Of a stretch of 64,000 bases of DNA, positions 49,135 to 61,490 are shown in pieces. The stretch is from assembly GCA_963971575.1 (NCBI GenBank), contig OZ020612.1, positions 35,133,916 to 35,197,915 of the forward strand. Direction: 5' to 3'. The translations under genes were made by a program, and so were the position numbers. Position 1 is the first letter of the stretch. Every line of letters starts with the position of its first letter. A model generated the notes under the pieces. That model worked only from the letters and a program-made list of their open reading frames with translations, did no database searches and was not told the DNA's origin. Source of the stretch: Liopterus haemorrhoidalis. Taxonomy: Eukaryota; Arthropoda; Insecta; Coleoptera; Dytiscidae.

Positions 49135-49272
49135 AGGGCCGGTTTCTGAAAGCTTAGCCGAGTTTAATCTTTTGGTTAAACCCGGTTACAATATAATAAT
49201 CCCGTAAGTAGCTATAGCAACAATTTTCTAGCTATTTTGTTATAGTTAACTAAGCTTTCAGAAATCGGCCCT
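49135..49272. mobile_element. MITE with 23-bp terminal inverted repeats
   Basis: AGGGCCGGTTTCTGAAAGCT and inverted AGGGCCGATTTCTGAAAGCT, both followed by TAG, differ at one position. Length 138 bp, no coding. No target duplication is clear. The interior also holds TTTGGTTAAAC and GTTATAGTTAAC repeats. Confidence 0.75.
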
Positions 49273-50082
49273 CAGTTGTTACATTTCACATTTATAATTT
49301 TTCTAGAGTTGTATCATTCATAAATAATCACAGTTGGCTGCTTTATTCCATTCTCGATTACTCACAGAAGTTCGTCTAAGTACTGTGGGCACTATATTAG
49401 ATAACACCGGTAGCCAAGTATGTTCATTTAATAATTGCCGAAAGTATCCTCATGGTGTCGTGCAGTTAAGTATCTATTTTCAAGGTGTGAGCGTATTATT
49501 CGAAAAATTAAAATTAAAAAAAAAAAAAAATAATAATAATAAATAAATCTCTCGTGTACAGTTATGGAAAACTAAGATCCATATTCAAATCATCACTACC
49601 TCATTCTTTAAAAACTAACTTTTTTGATCAGTACATATCCCTTGTAATGAATTATGCTTAAGAAATATGGAACAAGAAAGACGTAGCAAAGGTGGAGTAG
49701 CATAGATTGATGCATTAACGCTGGATATGATGATTTATAATTTGATTCAAAGATGGAAAATGTTCATGGAATAAAATAATAACATGATAACTGATTAAAA
49801 ACAATCACAGTGGAAAATATTTTATTAAAAGCTCTGAAATTTTCGGATGACAAGTTATTTTTTGGATATGTGACCAACTATACATCTATGCAAAGCAGTT
49901 CACTCCACTATAATTACTAACTGAAATCTTTGTAATTTCGCTCATGACCGGTTCCATAAAACTCTTAAAACTAGTTATAAGCTAAAACTAGATATAATGC
50001 ACAAAAATACGTAGCAACAAAATTAAATGTTTTTTGAACTTTAATTTAAAATATTCGAAAACAAAATAGGAATAAAAATCTT

Positions 50083-50470
50083 TATATATAAAATTCAGCT
50101 TCTGTTTGATTGCTCGTCATTTATGTAAAGCCAAACGGATGGACCGATTTTCACCAAATTTAGGACAGGGGGGTTAAATAATCCGAGGAAGGTTTTAGTG
50201 AGGATTCCAACTTTGTCCGTGTCCCTCTAGGGGGCGTTATGAGGAGAAACCATGATTTTTTACTTTCCGTGCAGTTTGAATTAATTACGTAGTCTAAACC
50301 TTAAGAGATATATTGATATAATGTAGACAAAAAATGTAGATCTTAACTAGATCATGCACCGATATCGTGTATTGGTCAATTTTCTGTGTTTAAACGTAAT
50401 AGTTTTTGTATTATAAAGTTTGTGGGTGTATAACATCGAAGTTTTATAATGATGTATCAATTAAATTAGA
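50083..50470 (+). repeat. Dispersed repeat, plus copy (inverse copy at 61080-61490)
   Basis: GCCAAACGGATGGACCGATT-TCACCAAATTTAG, AATAATCCGAGGAAGGTTTTAGTGAGG and CCCTCTAGGGGGCGTTATG are mirrored in the 61-kb copy. Both have TTTATATATAAA at one end. It resembles non-coding ends of unclassified insect transposons. Confidence 0.8.
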
Positions 50471-50728
50471 ATAATAATATGTCTAACACTATATATCAAA
50501 GATTAATAATAACGCAGTTATCACATAGTAAACAGAAGCCCGAAAGGCAAATATGTTGAGAGTTGTGGATTTTGTCAAAAGGTGGCAGTGCTAAGTAGTT
50601 ATTTATTCTCCACTGTCTAACGGTAGTTAAAATTACCGTGCCTACTGTTTTATATATTTAACTTTATAATCGTTATGTTCTACTTTTTTTGCGGACCACA
50701 GGTACATCAACAAGTACATAATATAGAA

Positions 50729-51075
50729 CAGTGGAACCCAACCGGTTTGCAAAACCCTGGGGTTTTGCAATGTTATTTTTGGGATTTCGCATTAAAAATT
50801 CTGTAATGACGCAGTTTGCGTAGGTATATTTTTCTTAAACGTCAATTAAAAAAAAAAAAAAGAAAAATACACAGTAATATTATTTTATGTAATTAAATGA
50901 AACTAATATATTTGTGCGTTTTTTTACAATGTAATACATACTAGAAATGTTTAATAATAAATTTCAGCGATATAGGTATAGGGGTTTGCGATAAAAAAAA
51001 AATGTAGTGAGAGGTTCTAGATAATAAAATGATGTTGAGAGGGATTCGCGAGTCACAAAGGGTTGGAAAAAGCTG
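50729..51075. mobile_element. hAT-type MITE
   Basis: Ends CAGTGGAACCCAACC and inverted CAGCTTTTTCCAACCC. Flanks ATATAGAA (50721-50728) and ATATAGAG (51076-51083) agree at 7 of 8. No coding content. Confidence 0.75.
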
Positions 51076-52249
51076 ATATAGAGGATAAAAATGCAAGAAA
51101 TGTAATTAACATAAAATAAGTGTATAAAATTCCACCGATCGGGAAAGCATGCTGTTAAGCTTTGTCACGAGCTGCCTATTCTTATTCATAATAATTTAAA
51201 AAACAATTAGCTCTGTCTTTATTAATTAATTGAAAACTATGAATAATGCAACAATTTTATTTATAATATCTATAAACCAGTTATTGTGCGGATAACATCC
51301 AAGATATTTTAAAATTAATTCATGCAATAAATGAAGTCTGCAAATATGTTTTGCGAATAAATTTTAAGAAGAAAAAGTACATGGTTATCGCCAAAATAAA
51401 TTTTACCTCTGGAGATCTGACCCTGAATGATAAGCAAAATACAACATAGATGTCTATGATAACTGCATATCACAGTTGAAAATATTTTTACTCAAATAAA
51501 ATGCGAGGCATCCCATGAATTGGTTCATTTTTACCTACAGGACGATTTAAGAAGAAACACTTCTATTATACTGAGTCAAGATCATCCTCTGATCTTCAGT
51601 CAAGGAAGTGTGTGAAATGTTTACACAAATCATGACTTGTAAGAGATAGAAGAATTGTTGTAAGAAATCCCTTAAAAATGCCTATAAAAGCCGAATTTAT
51701 TTTTTGTTGACATTTAATCTCACCTCAGATGATACTGAATTTCTGTCTCTTTTTATACGGGTGTTATATCTATTACCATTCTGGATATCCTCTCAGTCCT
51801 TGTACTACCTTTAATGGCATAGAGTACTACATTTTCAACATACTCTTCTCTTTTTCTGTTACATCCCACAATTAATTTACATATATTAACATTACTATCG
51901 CTATTGTGCTTTACTTGGGCATAACTACATCCTTTGCTATCTTTTATTCTGTTTACTGTACCAAAATAATTTCTTGCAAATTTTAAAATTGTTGATTGTA
52001 CTATTACATTTACGGTTAATAATTTTGGACAATACCTTTCACACCTGTATAAGGTGAATGGCATATTCTACATAGTTTATAATTAATTGCAGTTGCTTAG
52101 TAATTATATAAATTGTTTACCGTTTTATAATAATCGATTAAATTAATACTGTGAAAGCAGAATTGTCAGGGACCTGAGACCACCATCAACCTCAGTGAAA
52201 ATCCTTTAAAACGCACAGAAAAACAGAATATAATCTATAGATATAAAGA

Positions 52250-52900
52250 TAAATGTCCTGACAGACTGACTGACTAATCAATTCCCAGCTGAAAAGATTG
52301 GAACTAGAAACACGAAATTCGGGGAATATATACCCTTCATAGCGTAAACGCTCAGTGCTAACTACCATGAAAATTTTCTAAATTCAAACTCTTAAGTGGT
52401 GAAAAAGGGTAAAAAGGTCGCATTCCTCACTAATCAATTCTGAAAGAGGTAAATCTAGATTTGGCGTGAATTATAGAACCCTTCGTATCTCCTTTCTTTG
52501 TTGAGTTTTAAAATTTCTTTTCAGCATATAGGTGTATTTTATTTTATTTTTAGAAAGTTTTTTTAAATTTCTCCCCAGAAGCGGAAAGTTTATATTTTTT
52601 ATTCAATAGAACAGCCACTGGACGTAGAAACCTAAAATTCGGAAAGTATATTTCTTCCATGACGTAAGCGCGCACTATGAAAAGATTTATAGCAATTCGG
52701 CCCCTAAGGGGGTGAAAACGGGTAAAATATTTTTTCATGGATTTCTCAATACCTCTTAGAAATATCAACTTAATTTTGGCCTACAAAAGTTGCCTATGTA
52801 TAAAATCCTAATTAAAGATTTTGCCCTAATCAACCACTAAAGGGAGAATCTAAATTCGGTGTGAATTATTACACTTATTGTTGGTAGTGTGAATTCATTA
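52250..52900. repeat. Dispersed repeat with two internal units of about 300 bp
   Basis: GAAA-(C/T)-AAATTCGG-ATATA..CTTC...CGTAA(A/G)CGC...TAAG-GGTGAAAA-GGGTAAAA occurs near 52310-52420 and again near 52627-52730. The second half also has TTATTCAATAGAACAGCC, echoed at 53530-53580. Confidence 0.55.
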
Positions 52901-53599
52901 TTGTATTGGGTGCATTTAAATTATTTAGAATGCATTTGGATAAAGTGACCATATTTTTCAGTTCAAAATTCGGGACGGGTGCTCATAGACTGGGGAGGGG
53001 GTTAATTATTCAAATATAATTGTGTAATTATTATTTTATTTTTTTTAAATACAAATTATATACAATAAATAATTATTATTTATAATAAATAAAAATTTCC
53101 AATCACAGATAATTAACTATATTATTTAAAGGTACATTATTTAAATCACATTTAAAAAATAAATGAATTCAAAATTTATTCATTAAAATTGCTTAGTAGA
53201 AAACTTTTAATATTTTTCCAAACTATGGATCTTTAAGAGATCAGTACATCCTTTTTAGCTTTGAAGCATTTTATAAAAATCTGCAGTTTTCTTCGTAATT
53301 CACAATCCAAAAGCTATTCCTCAAGGAAAATACCTTTTCGGTAGATTTTTTTTACTTCAAGTTTTGTAAAAATAATTTTAGTTGACATATATTTAAAGTA
53401 AATATTGAAAATAAGTACCTTTTCTAAAATTCAGGACAATTCTGGTCAAAAGACAATTCTGGTCACCTTAATTTAGACCGTTTTTTTTTTTTTTTTAATT
53501 TCACATCTAAAAGGGATAAATTGGTATTTTTTATTCGACAGAAGACGTTTTTCTACTGATCTCTTCAGTAGAACAGCCAGAATGTCTTCATGGGTGAGG

Positions 53600-56080
53600 G
53601 AGTTAAAAAAATTGGCATTCCAAGTAGAGAATGAGCAAATAAACGAAAATGAATAGCAGATGATCAGAACTCCGGCTTTATGAGGTAACTGACTACGCCA
53701 CTGGATCTCCTAATAGTTTTTTAACTATTAATTATTATTATTATTTAATTAATTATGAAAAGCTAAAAAATGCTATAATATAAAAGTATCTATTAATTAA
53801 TTAATAAGGATAAATTTTATTACGATTTCATGCGAATTGGTTCTTAATAAACGTGTTTCTTCAATTCTTCGAAAAATGATTTTTTATTTCCAATAACCTC
53901 GAAACCAATAAAAATTTTACAATCCGATAATCTTTGAGTTATAAATATTAACGACTATGGTACTTTCTTTATTTAGTATTCCTGATGTAAGGTAGTAAAA
54001 TGTCTTATTATTCCAATAGTAATTATGGAAACAAGTTAAAATGCATATCTTTTATGCACTTTCTTGCCAATAAAAATAAATGTTTCTTATGCAATTAAAT
54101 AATTATAAATCGTACCTTGCATATTAATTAAATAAAAAACAACTGCAATGAAATATGTGAAAACACAAAATTCAAAACGAAAATAGTAATTAATATTAGT
54201 AATTAAAATAACCTAAAATTATAGAACATTATAATTACAATTTTGCATAATTACTGAAAATGTAAAAGATAATTATTGATATGGATATTTGTGCAAATAA
54301 ATTGAGAAATTAACAAAGCAAGATCAACACATTTGAAAATAATTGTCGTTATTGGTATTATTTGATGTCGTCTGTCCAAGCGCGCACCTAGGATGTTTTT
54401 TGCAGAGTACTTTGAAGACAAAATTGTTGTACAGGGGCAGAGATGGACCAGGACCAAAATAGAAAGATCCTCGCGTCCGCAATGCAAGCGATGGTAAAAG
54501 GTCTTCGCTTCCAAAATACATATAAGTGCTGACTAAAAGTACTGATAGACAGTAGACAGCAGACAGATAAGCAATATGAGTGACGGTATCATGATTATCA
54601 GACTGTCGTGCACAAGAAGGGATAGTGAAAACATTAACAATTTATCTTTTATTAATTAGTAATAAAGTAAATTCTGTTATTCTGTAACCTCATATATAAT
54701 CCATTACAATTCATTAACCCAGTTTTTTTTTATTCTAAACTGGTTTTTAAATATAATACAAAATATTTTTATGGTTAAAGTGAATGAAATCACGTCATTC
54801 AGGAAACCTGTCAACTTTTATGACTTATTTTAGATTTAAACGGGTGTAAAAAAATAATAGTTCAAGTTAGGTTAGAAAATTTCCTGTGTGATTGAGGTGA
54901 ACAAGTCTGGAGACATTAATAACAGTAATGTCACGAGAAGAACAGATGTTAAGAATGGAAGCATCTGTTGTTATACTGTTTATCTTTCCAATTTTACTTT
55001 TACTGATACGGGAGTGTTGTTTGAGGTTAAATCCATAAACAGTAATTTCTTTAAATGTTTCATGCATATGTTTTAAATTTATAATAAAGTTAACATCAAG
55101 GATTACGAGGAAGCGTTACGATTTATAAACTTGTTATATGCAACCATGCAAGGTCACATATGGGGGATGGGCGATATCAGGCAGGAAAGTTATGATTACA
55201 GAAGTATAGTATCAACTCGAGGCGCTTTAAAAAATTTGGCGTCTAAATGAGAAATAGGTACTGTAAGGTTAGGAATTACGGTATTGTTTCAGAAATAATC
55301 ATAACTAAATTGAATATATTTATACAATTAGAGTATAAAAATATATTAAATGATAAAAAATAATATATTTCTTAGAAAGGGCACTTAAGATAAGTGCAGA
55401 TGTGTTTATTAGTATAACTTGAAACCCTAGTAATATGAACAAGAAAAGGTAATCGTAAATTCTATTATTTTCCAAAAGTGTCAAATAATTATTAGGCGTA
55501 TTTGGGAAAGATGTAAATAATGATTAATCTCTGTCATGAAAATATTAACATAAGAATTTTGATTAGTTTTTATTTAGTGATAATACAGTCTACTTAATTT
55601 ATTTGCGATAAGTGTTGTTGAAATGCTGAGACCAGATGACTAAGTAGTGTGATATGGCATTTTGTCAGATGGAACAAAGTTTAAAACTAAGGTAGCAGTT
55701 CAATTTGGAGTCATGAGTTAAAGACAAATTCAGAGGGCTCGGTCGATTGAATGTAATTTGATATTGTAATTCCGTATAAAAGTTGCAGTGTTCGTATATA
55801 TAGGTATGTGTAAATGTCCAGCTAAAGAGATGGAGAACATATTCCTAAAAACTTAAGAGAGACAAATGATATGTGGTGACCGTAGAGAAGATTATGGTGT
55901 CCGGTGGACAAATTAGTATTTGGTGTGTTACAAGACTCTTCATATATTTGGAGTATTTGTGAATATATGGCTCTAAATTTGGATGAGCTGGCATCATCAT
56001 AATTATAAGTCCAAAGTTTATAAGTTTATTATCATGTAAATATAAAATATAAATCTTGATTAGATGAGTTACGTCCGTAA
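53600..56080. other. AT-rich stretch, nothing identified
   Basis: ORFs at 54251-54521 overlap in two frames without recognisable domains. No repeat pairs were found. Confidence 0.4.
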
Positions 56081-56087
56081 GTTAGTA

Positions 56088-56382
56088 ATTATAGTTGAAA
56101 GTAATGGGATTCGGACCAGTCAGAAAATAAAAACAAATTTATTAACTTCGCTAACGTTTCGATTTAATTTAAATCTTCATCAGAGCTTAGTTAATAGTCA
56201 CGATATAAAATAACAATTTTAAAATTAATAGAGAATACATCATATTGTCAGGTTATTGAACTCAGAGATAAGCATATGCTTAAGCATATGCGAAGATTTA
56301 AATTAAATCGAAACGTTAGCGAAGTTAATAAATTTGTTTTTATTTTCTGACTGGTCCGAATCCCATTACTTTCAACTATAAT
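56088..56382. mobile_element. Foldback element with 91-bp perfect inverted repeats
   Basis: Left arm 56088-56178 and right arm 56292-56382 are reverse complements over all 91 bases as I read them. The 113-bp spacer ends in a 20-bp perfect palindrome (GCATATGCTTAAGCATATGC, 56272-56291) that touches the right arm. Each arm, read inward to outward, includes GATTTAAATTAAATC then GAAACGTTAGC. The spacer-proximal side of the left arm reads CTGATGA on the minus strand. Confidence 0.9.
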
Positions 56383-57659
56383 AAAATATAAATATATGTA
56401 ATCTTAATTAAAGTAGTAAAATATCGACATTAATTCAACAACCTTTAAATCTAATAATCATTGCAACCAGCTAACAAACGCGGATAGTTTATTCAAAGCC
56501 GCTCGCGGATTATGAACTCATTATGTGGGAGACCTAGAGTTTTGAGGGATATCCAGAGAAAGTACAATCATGAAGTATATTTATATCAATATCTTAAATA
56601 AATAAGTCAACCGTGATTTTCATATATTCTTATAGAAAGTAGGCTCATGGTACACTAAAAAAATAAATATGAGTGATTAATTAAGAGCGCAATTTGAATG
56701 ACTAGCCGAAGGGCAGAAATTTCTTTGGCCATCACTGCTAAATGGCGTTGAATCCAAGAGGTCGTAAAAATTGTTTTGGAAAAAAATTATACCATAAAAC
56801 CCAATTATGAGACATGTAGGTACCAAATTAGAGATCTCCGACTTTTCTTACGCTCACAAAAATACGTGTTTAACTTTGCTGAAAACTGTAAGACTTTATC
56901 CAGATAACCGCCATTATTATCCCACCTTTTTCATTTAAAACTAAACATCTCAAATGCAAAATAACAGATAACTTTGTTTAATTGGTCTTGATCCGTTTTT
57001 TTTTTCCGATCATCTCATTACTAGTGGATGAAATTAAGTCTTTCGAAGAAATGCATTCATATCAAGCGGTAAATATAATCTAATGTGTTTAATTAAATAT
57101 TATGTGTATATGGCTTCTTTAAAATTGTGAGTATAATTATGTTACAATTGGCCAAACAAGTAACTGTCTTGAACTGTGCCTACAATTTAAAGTAAAAAGC
57201 TTTACTAACTGGTTGAACTTGCGCAGAGATAAACATTTACTGAGATAAGTTAATTAATTTCGTATCATTAATTTAACCATTACCGTTGACAATTGAAAGT
57301 TTTTTTTTTAAATAAATAATAAAAATGAATATAAAAATGCCAAACTTTAAGTTTCGAAACTAACCCTATGAAGGCATAGGTATTAAATTTAGTTCAGAGA
57401 CTGATTACATCCTAACACTAACCATCACTTTAATCTTCCAATTTTGTTTTTTTGGTTATCACTCGATCACTTTTCCTTTATTGTTGCTCTTCAATTAAAT
57501 TCTTTATCAGTTACACGTTAACTAAATAATGCATCATATTATCTGGTATTAGCCAACGTTGCTCTGCATTAAAAATTATAACTAACTAAATATTATCTGG
57601 CATCTGTAACTAGATAATTTTATAAGTAGTATCTCTGTTATCTAGATACAAAAACTTTT

Positions 57660-57719
57660 TGTCAGAAAAAACTGCACGTGACACACCAATGAGTCGCGAC
57701 ACACCGATTGGGAACTCTG
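57660..57719. mobile_element. hAT (Charlie-like) terminal fragment
   Basis: Inverted reading CAGAGTTCCCAATCGGTGTG followed by TCGCGACTCATTGGTGTGTC is the known hAT end pattern. The other end was not found. Confidence 0.6.
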
Positions 57720-57831
57720 CCCTCGATAATTGTGCAGCTGAAAAAGAGACAAAAATCTTGGAACGGCTTGTCTAATCCGGGACGATGTATGCAATGTGGA
57801 ACCTTTTCCGGGATGGTTTACAATGCAGGAC

Positions 57832-57995
57832 CAGTGGCGGATTAAGTTGCTTGGGGGCCCTGGGCGGTAAAATTAAAATGGGCCCTCTATTATTTTAAAT
57901 AGAATGGAAATATTTGTATATAGCCTTCGGTAGGCCAATCGGCTTCGTGGGCCTCGGGTGGCCGCCCAGTCCGCCCACCGCTTAATTCGCCTCTG
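57832..57995. mobile_element. hAT-type MITE, family A, short copy
   Basis: CAGTGGCGGATTAAG and inverted CAGAGGCGAATTAAG. Flanks TGCAGGAC and TGCGGGAC (7 of 8). Ends and GGGGGCCC block match the 47002-47300 element, but the interior is shorter (164 bp). Confidence 0.85.
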
Positions 57996-58681
57996 TGCGG
58001 GACAAATATCTCAAATCCGGGACGTTTGGCACTTTATTTACTCGTATATTATGAATATGTTAGTGTTTGAGAAATGCTGTACTAGATGAATTAAAAAACA
58101 CGGTAATTATAAATAAATAAGATTTTATGTTCATGTTAACATTTTTCACATTTTATTGTAATAATATTCATGACTATTCGTTGCATTATAAATGAATTAC
58201 TTTTGTATAATTTTTTATTACACAGCTAGAGCGCGCTGTGTTATTAATTAAAGTTTTCAATTTTAATTTCCTACAAACTTTCACTGTTACAGATAATTCA
58301 TGCGTAGGCAATGGCCAATAAACTGGTCTGATTATTAATATTATCAAGCAGGTATTAACGTAAATATGTTGCATTGAAAAAAAGTTGTCTTGTGACTTTC
58401 ATAAACATTCTAATATCACTTACGCCGCATAACTGTTTGCAAAACTATTTCGGTAACCGTCAAGGAAAATTGAGTCTTTCCTAAATTGGTTTAATCACAC
58501 GTTATGCAACGAAAATTATATATTTTACGGAACAGGCACATGTTCTCAGTATTAATTTAAATAAATTAGGATAATTTGAGTTATTTAAATTTTTGTCTTA
58601 GATAAACATTATTTTTAGCTAGTCAACTGATAACAACTACCACATTATTTTTAGAACTCTTTCAGACGGGCAATTTTTAGG

Positions 58682-58726
58682 ATTTCGTAGATATAACCAA
58701 GAAGCCCTTATACCGTCATTCATATG
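58682..58726. repeat. Dispersed repeat, copy 2 of 33190-33235
   Basis: GTAGATATAACCAAGAAGCC then CTTATACCGTCATTCATAT. Located just upstream of the RNase H LINE fragment, so it could be part of the same insertion. Confidence 0.6.
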
Positions 58727-58839
58727 TAAACTGTTGAACCTAGTATGCAGGACTGGGAAAAGGGTGAAGTAAGCGAGGCACTCATCTACGAAAGTTAATA
58801 AATTAGTTAAAACTAGTGTTTTGCCCTCAGGTAAAGAAA

Positions 58840-59395
58840 TAATGCCATTTGCACTGATTCCCTGGTAACAGCAATCGAGATACGAAATCCAAAAAGCAGA
58901 TTGGAAAGTATGCGAACAATCCAGGAAATGGTCCACCATACCAAATCCACACGAGACGTGAACTTAACAATTGTTTGGATTCCCAGTCACGCTGGAATTC
59001 CAGGCAATGAACTTGAAGACAGCACGGCAAAAAACAGCAAAAACGCTCCACTCAGGAACATCACAACACCCGCAAAAGAGTTCCAAAAAATAATTAGAGA
59101 AAAGGCAAAAATATATCAAAACTGTTTATGGACAAATGTCTTCAACAATAAACTGCGTCAAGTTAAAGAAGACACAAATATATGGAACTTGGACAGAAAC
59201 AGGAAACAACAAACCATGCTCACTAGACCGAAAATTGGGCACACTAAAATCACACATGAACACCTACTTGCACGAAGTGAACCCAGAATCTGCAGACAGT
59301 GTAATACACCTATATATTGCACCAGTCGAATCAAATACAAGATACCAAACACCTTTAAAGAAACACTCCAGAACAATAACATTTCAACCTGATCA
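58840..59395 (+). pseudogene. LINE ORF2 fragment: RNase H domain and zinc knuckle
   Basis: Open from 58901: MESMRTIQEMVHHTKSTRDV, then VNLTIVWIPSHAGIPGNELE with the RNase H His/Asn/Glu motif, then IGHTKITHEHLLARSEPRIC and a Cys cluster (CRQCNTPIYC). Upstream 58850-58900 extends it with NAICTDSLVTAIEIRNPKSR, containing the TDS catalytic Asp. It belongs to the I/jockey/R1-like LINEs that carry RNase H. It is 5'-truncated and lacks the RT. Confidence 0.85.
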
Positions 59396-59639
59396 ACTTC
59401 CTAAATGAAGAAAAACTTTCAAATGAAATATAAAAGATATATGTATATATGTAATATTATAATAAATGTAATAACCAATAACTGACGCTAAAAATCATGT
59501 CATTGAAGCGTCATTAATAAAGCTTATTAAAAAAAAAAGAAATAATGGTTCTTATAGAGACTAGAAATTTGCACTAGTAAATTTTATGATGCGTAGATTT
59601 TACTAAACAAAACTTTATTTAGACGAAATTTTCGTCAAA

Positions 59640-59790
59640 AATGTGCAAAAAAATCAGCTGTGGCCACCACAGGACCGACCGCCATCACAAAGTTCTTGTT
59701 TAATTTATGCTGCTTTATCAAAAAATGTCTCAAATAAAAGTTGTAAGTTTTTATAGCTTTTATAGCAGCTTTTATAGTCCCCGCGACTAA
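59640..59790 (+). repeat. Dispersed repeat, short copy of 25255-25905
   Basis: TCAGCTGTGGCCACCACAGG then GACCG.CCATCACAAAGT, followed after a deletion by TCAAATAAAAGTTGTAAG. Confidence 0.7.
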
Positions 59791-60079
59791 CCAATGCCTC
59801 TTTCCTGCATTGGAAGTTTTTCAGTAGCCACTGTACTCATCTGAACAGGATTTATTTTACATTTATGCAATATTAATAACTGCTTGCTATCCTCAATTTT
59901 TGTGGTCGACAACAACAGTTTTTGCAGTAAAAAATGGATCGGTGAAAATATTATTTTTATATTAATTTTTATTTTATTTTATATTTTATTGTAAAAAACT
60001 GCAAACATTAGTTAGTAAATATTTTTTATTTATTAGTACATAAAAAATGTGTAATATACAAGTTCTACTAGATTTTTCC

Positions 60080-60103
60080 AAAAACCGGCGGTTGAGAAAC
60101 ACT
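60080..60103. mobile_element. hAT-like end
   Basis: CGGCGGTTGAGAAACACTG (inverted CAGTGTTTCTCAACCGCCG) is a typical hAT terminus. No partner end was found. Confidence 0.45.
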
Positions 60104-60679
60104 GTTTTAGAGTTCACTATTGCATATATAGTACTTTCAAGTAATTTGCAATTAACATTTGAAAAATTCCAAATAGAAATTATTTTCTTGTGGTATTTTT
60201 ATATAGAGACGCCGAACACCATATGAAGGCAATAAATGTTTAATTTTACCAATTTCACTATTTTTGGAGAAATTTTATGGTCAAACTTGCACATCACTAA
60301 ATTATGACCATAACAAAAATTTCAGAATTAAACATCTGTTGTTTAAGAATACATTATTAAGTGAAATTAAAGTGAAAAGATTCAATAACTTTCTTAATTA
60401 ACGCCAAAAATTATAAAATTTTACTTTTTAAATAAAAATATATACCTACAACTCATTTAAATGTGTCAAAGTCATTTTAAGTCAAAGTATAGTCTACTTA
60501 GAGCACTACAAACACAACAGGGGGTATTTTGTATTTCGATATACCGGTTCTAAACAAGCTTACATTGTTTATTTCGAATCAGTTTCTTATGGTACCTAAG
60601 AAGGATGCTCTTCTGTCGACCGGTCTTTCATCGAATTAATAGGTATTTCCTGTTTATAATGTGTTCAATACCGGAGCTC

Positions 60680-60960
60680 TACCTCATTTTTTTGATACAG
60701 AAGTTTAATATAGTGCAAGCTGCACTTACTATTTAACACATAGTAAGGCTTTAGGGTGTCGAAGCATAGAAAATGAACGACCGTCAAGATTAGACAAAGT
60801 TCGAAATGAAAGGATCCGGGAAACGATGAACTTATTACGTTCATCATCGAAATCATAGAGGCTACTTGGTAAGGTCATGTCCAGTAAATGACCGAAGAAA
60901 GAAATACAGAAATCTCCAGCACTGCCATCTATTGGTAAGTTCCTCACCAAATAGCGACAT
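60680..60960 (+). pseudogene. LINE remnant, 3' coding end
   Basis: Reads RSIENERPSRLDKVRNERIR-ETMN then, in another frame, EIIEATW-GHVQ-MTEERNTE, like the 'RNE-IR--L....W-GHV-RM-EER-P' end of insect LINE ORF2. Confidence 0.55.
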
Positions 60961-61079
60961 ACGTGTACAACTTTAAAATTTTTTGTGTTTGTGTACACGT
61001 TATTATTAATCTTTGATGACATTATGATTCTACGTGAAATACTCTAATTTGTTATTCTAAAATAATTGATACATTACTA

Positions 61080-61490
61080 TAAAACTCCGATGTTATGCAC
61101 CCACAAACTTTATAATAAAAAACTATTACTTTTAAAACAGTAAATTGCCCTATACACGATATTGGTGCAGGATATGTATATGCTCTCGCGGACTTTTTTT
61201 TTCGATCTTGTTAAGATCTAAATTTTTTGTCTACATTATATCGATATATCTCTTCAGGTTTAGCCTACTAATCAATTTAAATTGGACGGAGTGAAAAATT
61301 ATGGTTTCCCCCCATAGCGCCCCTTAGGGGGACATGGACGAAGTTGGAACCCTCACTAAAACATTCTTCGGATTATTTTACCTTCCTGTACTAAATTTGG
61401 TAACATCGCTCCATCTGTTTGGCTTTGCATAAAGGACAGACAAAAAAACAAACAAACAGAAATTGATTTTTATATATAAAGATAAGCCGT
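61080..61490 (-). repeat. Dispersed repeat, inverse copy of 50083-50470
   Basis: Same blocks as the 50-kb copy in opposite orientation, with small indels. An internal T8 run and GATCTTGTTAAGATC palindrome are specific to this copy. Confidence 0.8.

Noticed and set aside
51753..52064. 103-residue minus-strand ORF (MPFTLYRCERYCPKLL...)
   Set aside because: I recognise no domain, there is no signal peptide, and it lies between repeats. It could be a transposon piece, but I cannot support a call.
54251..54521. Two overlapping 65-87 residue minus-strand ORFs, considered as a Lac2 first exon
   Set aside because: No signal peptide, no phase-1 donor at the right place, two frames open at once.
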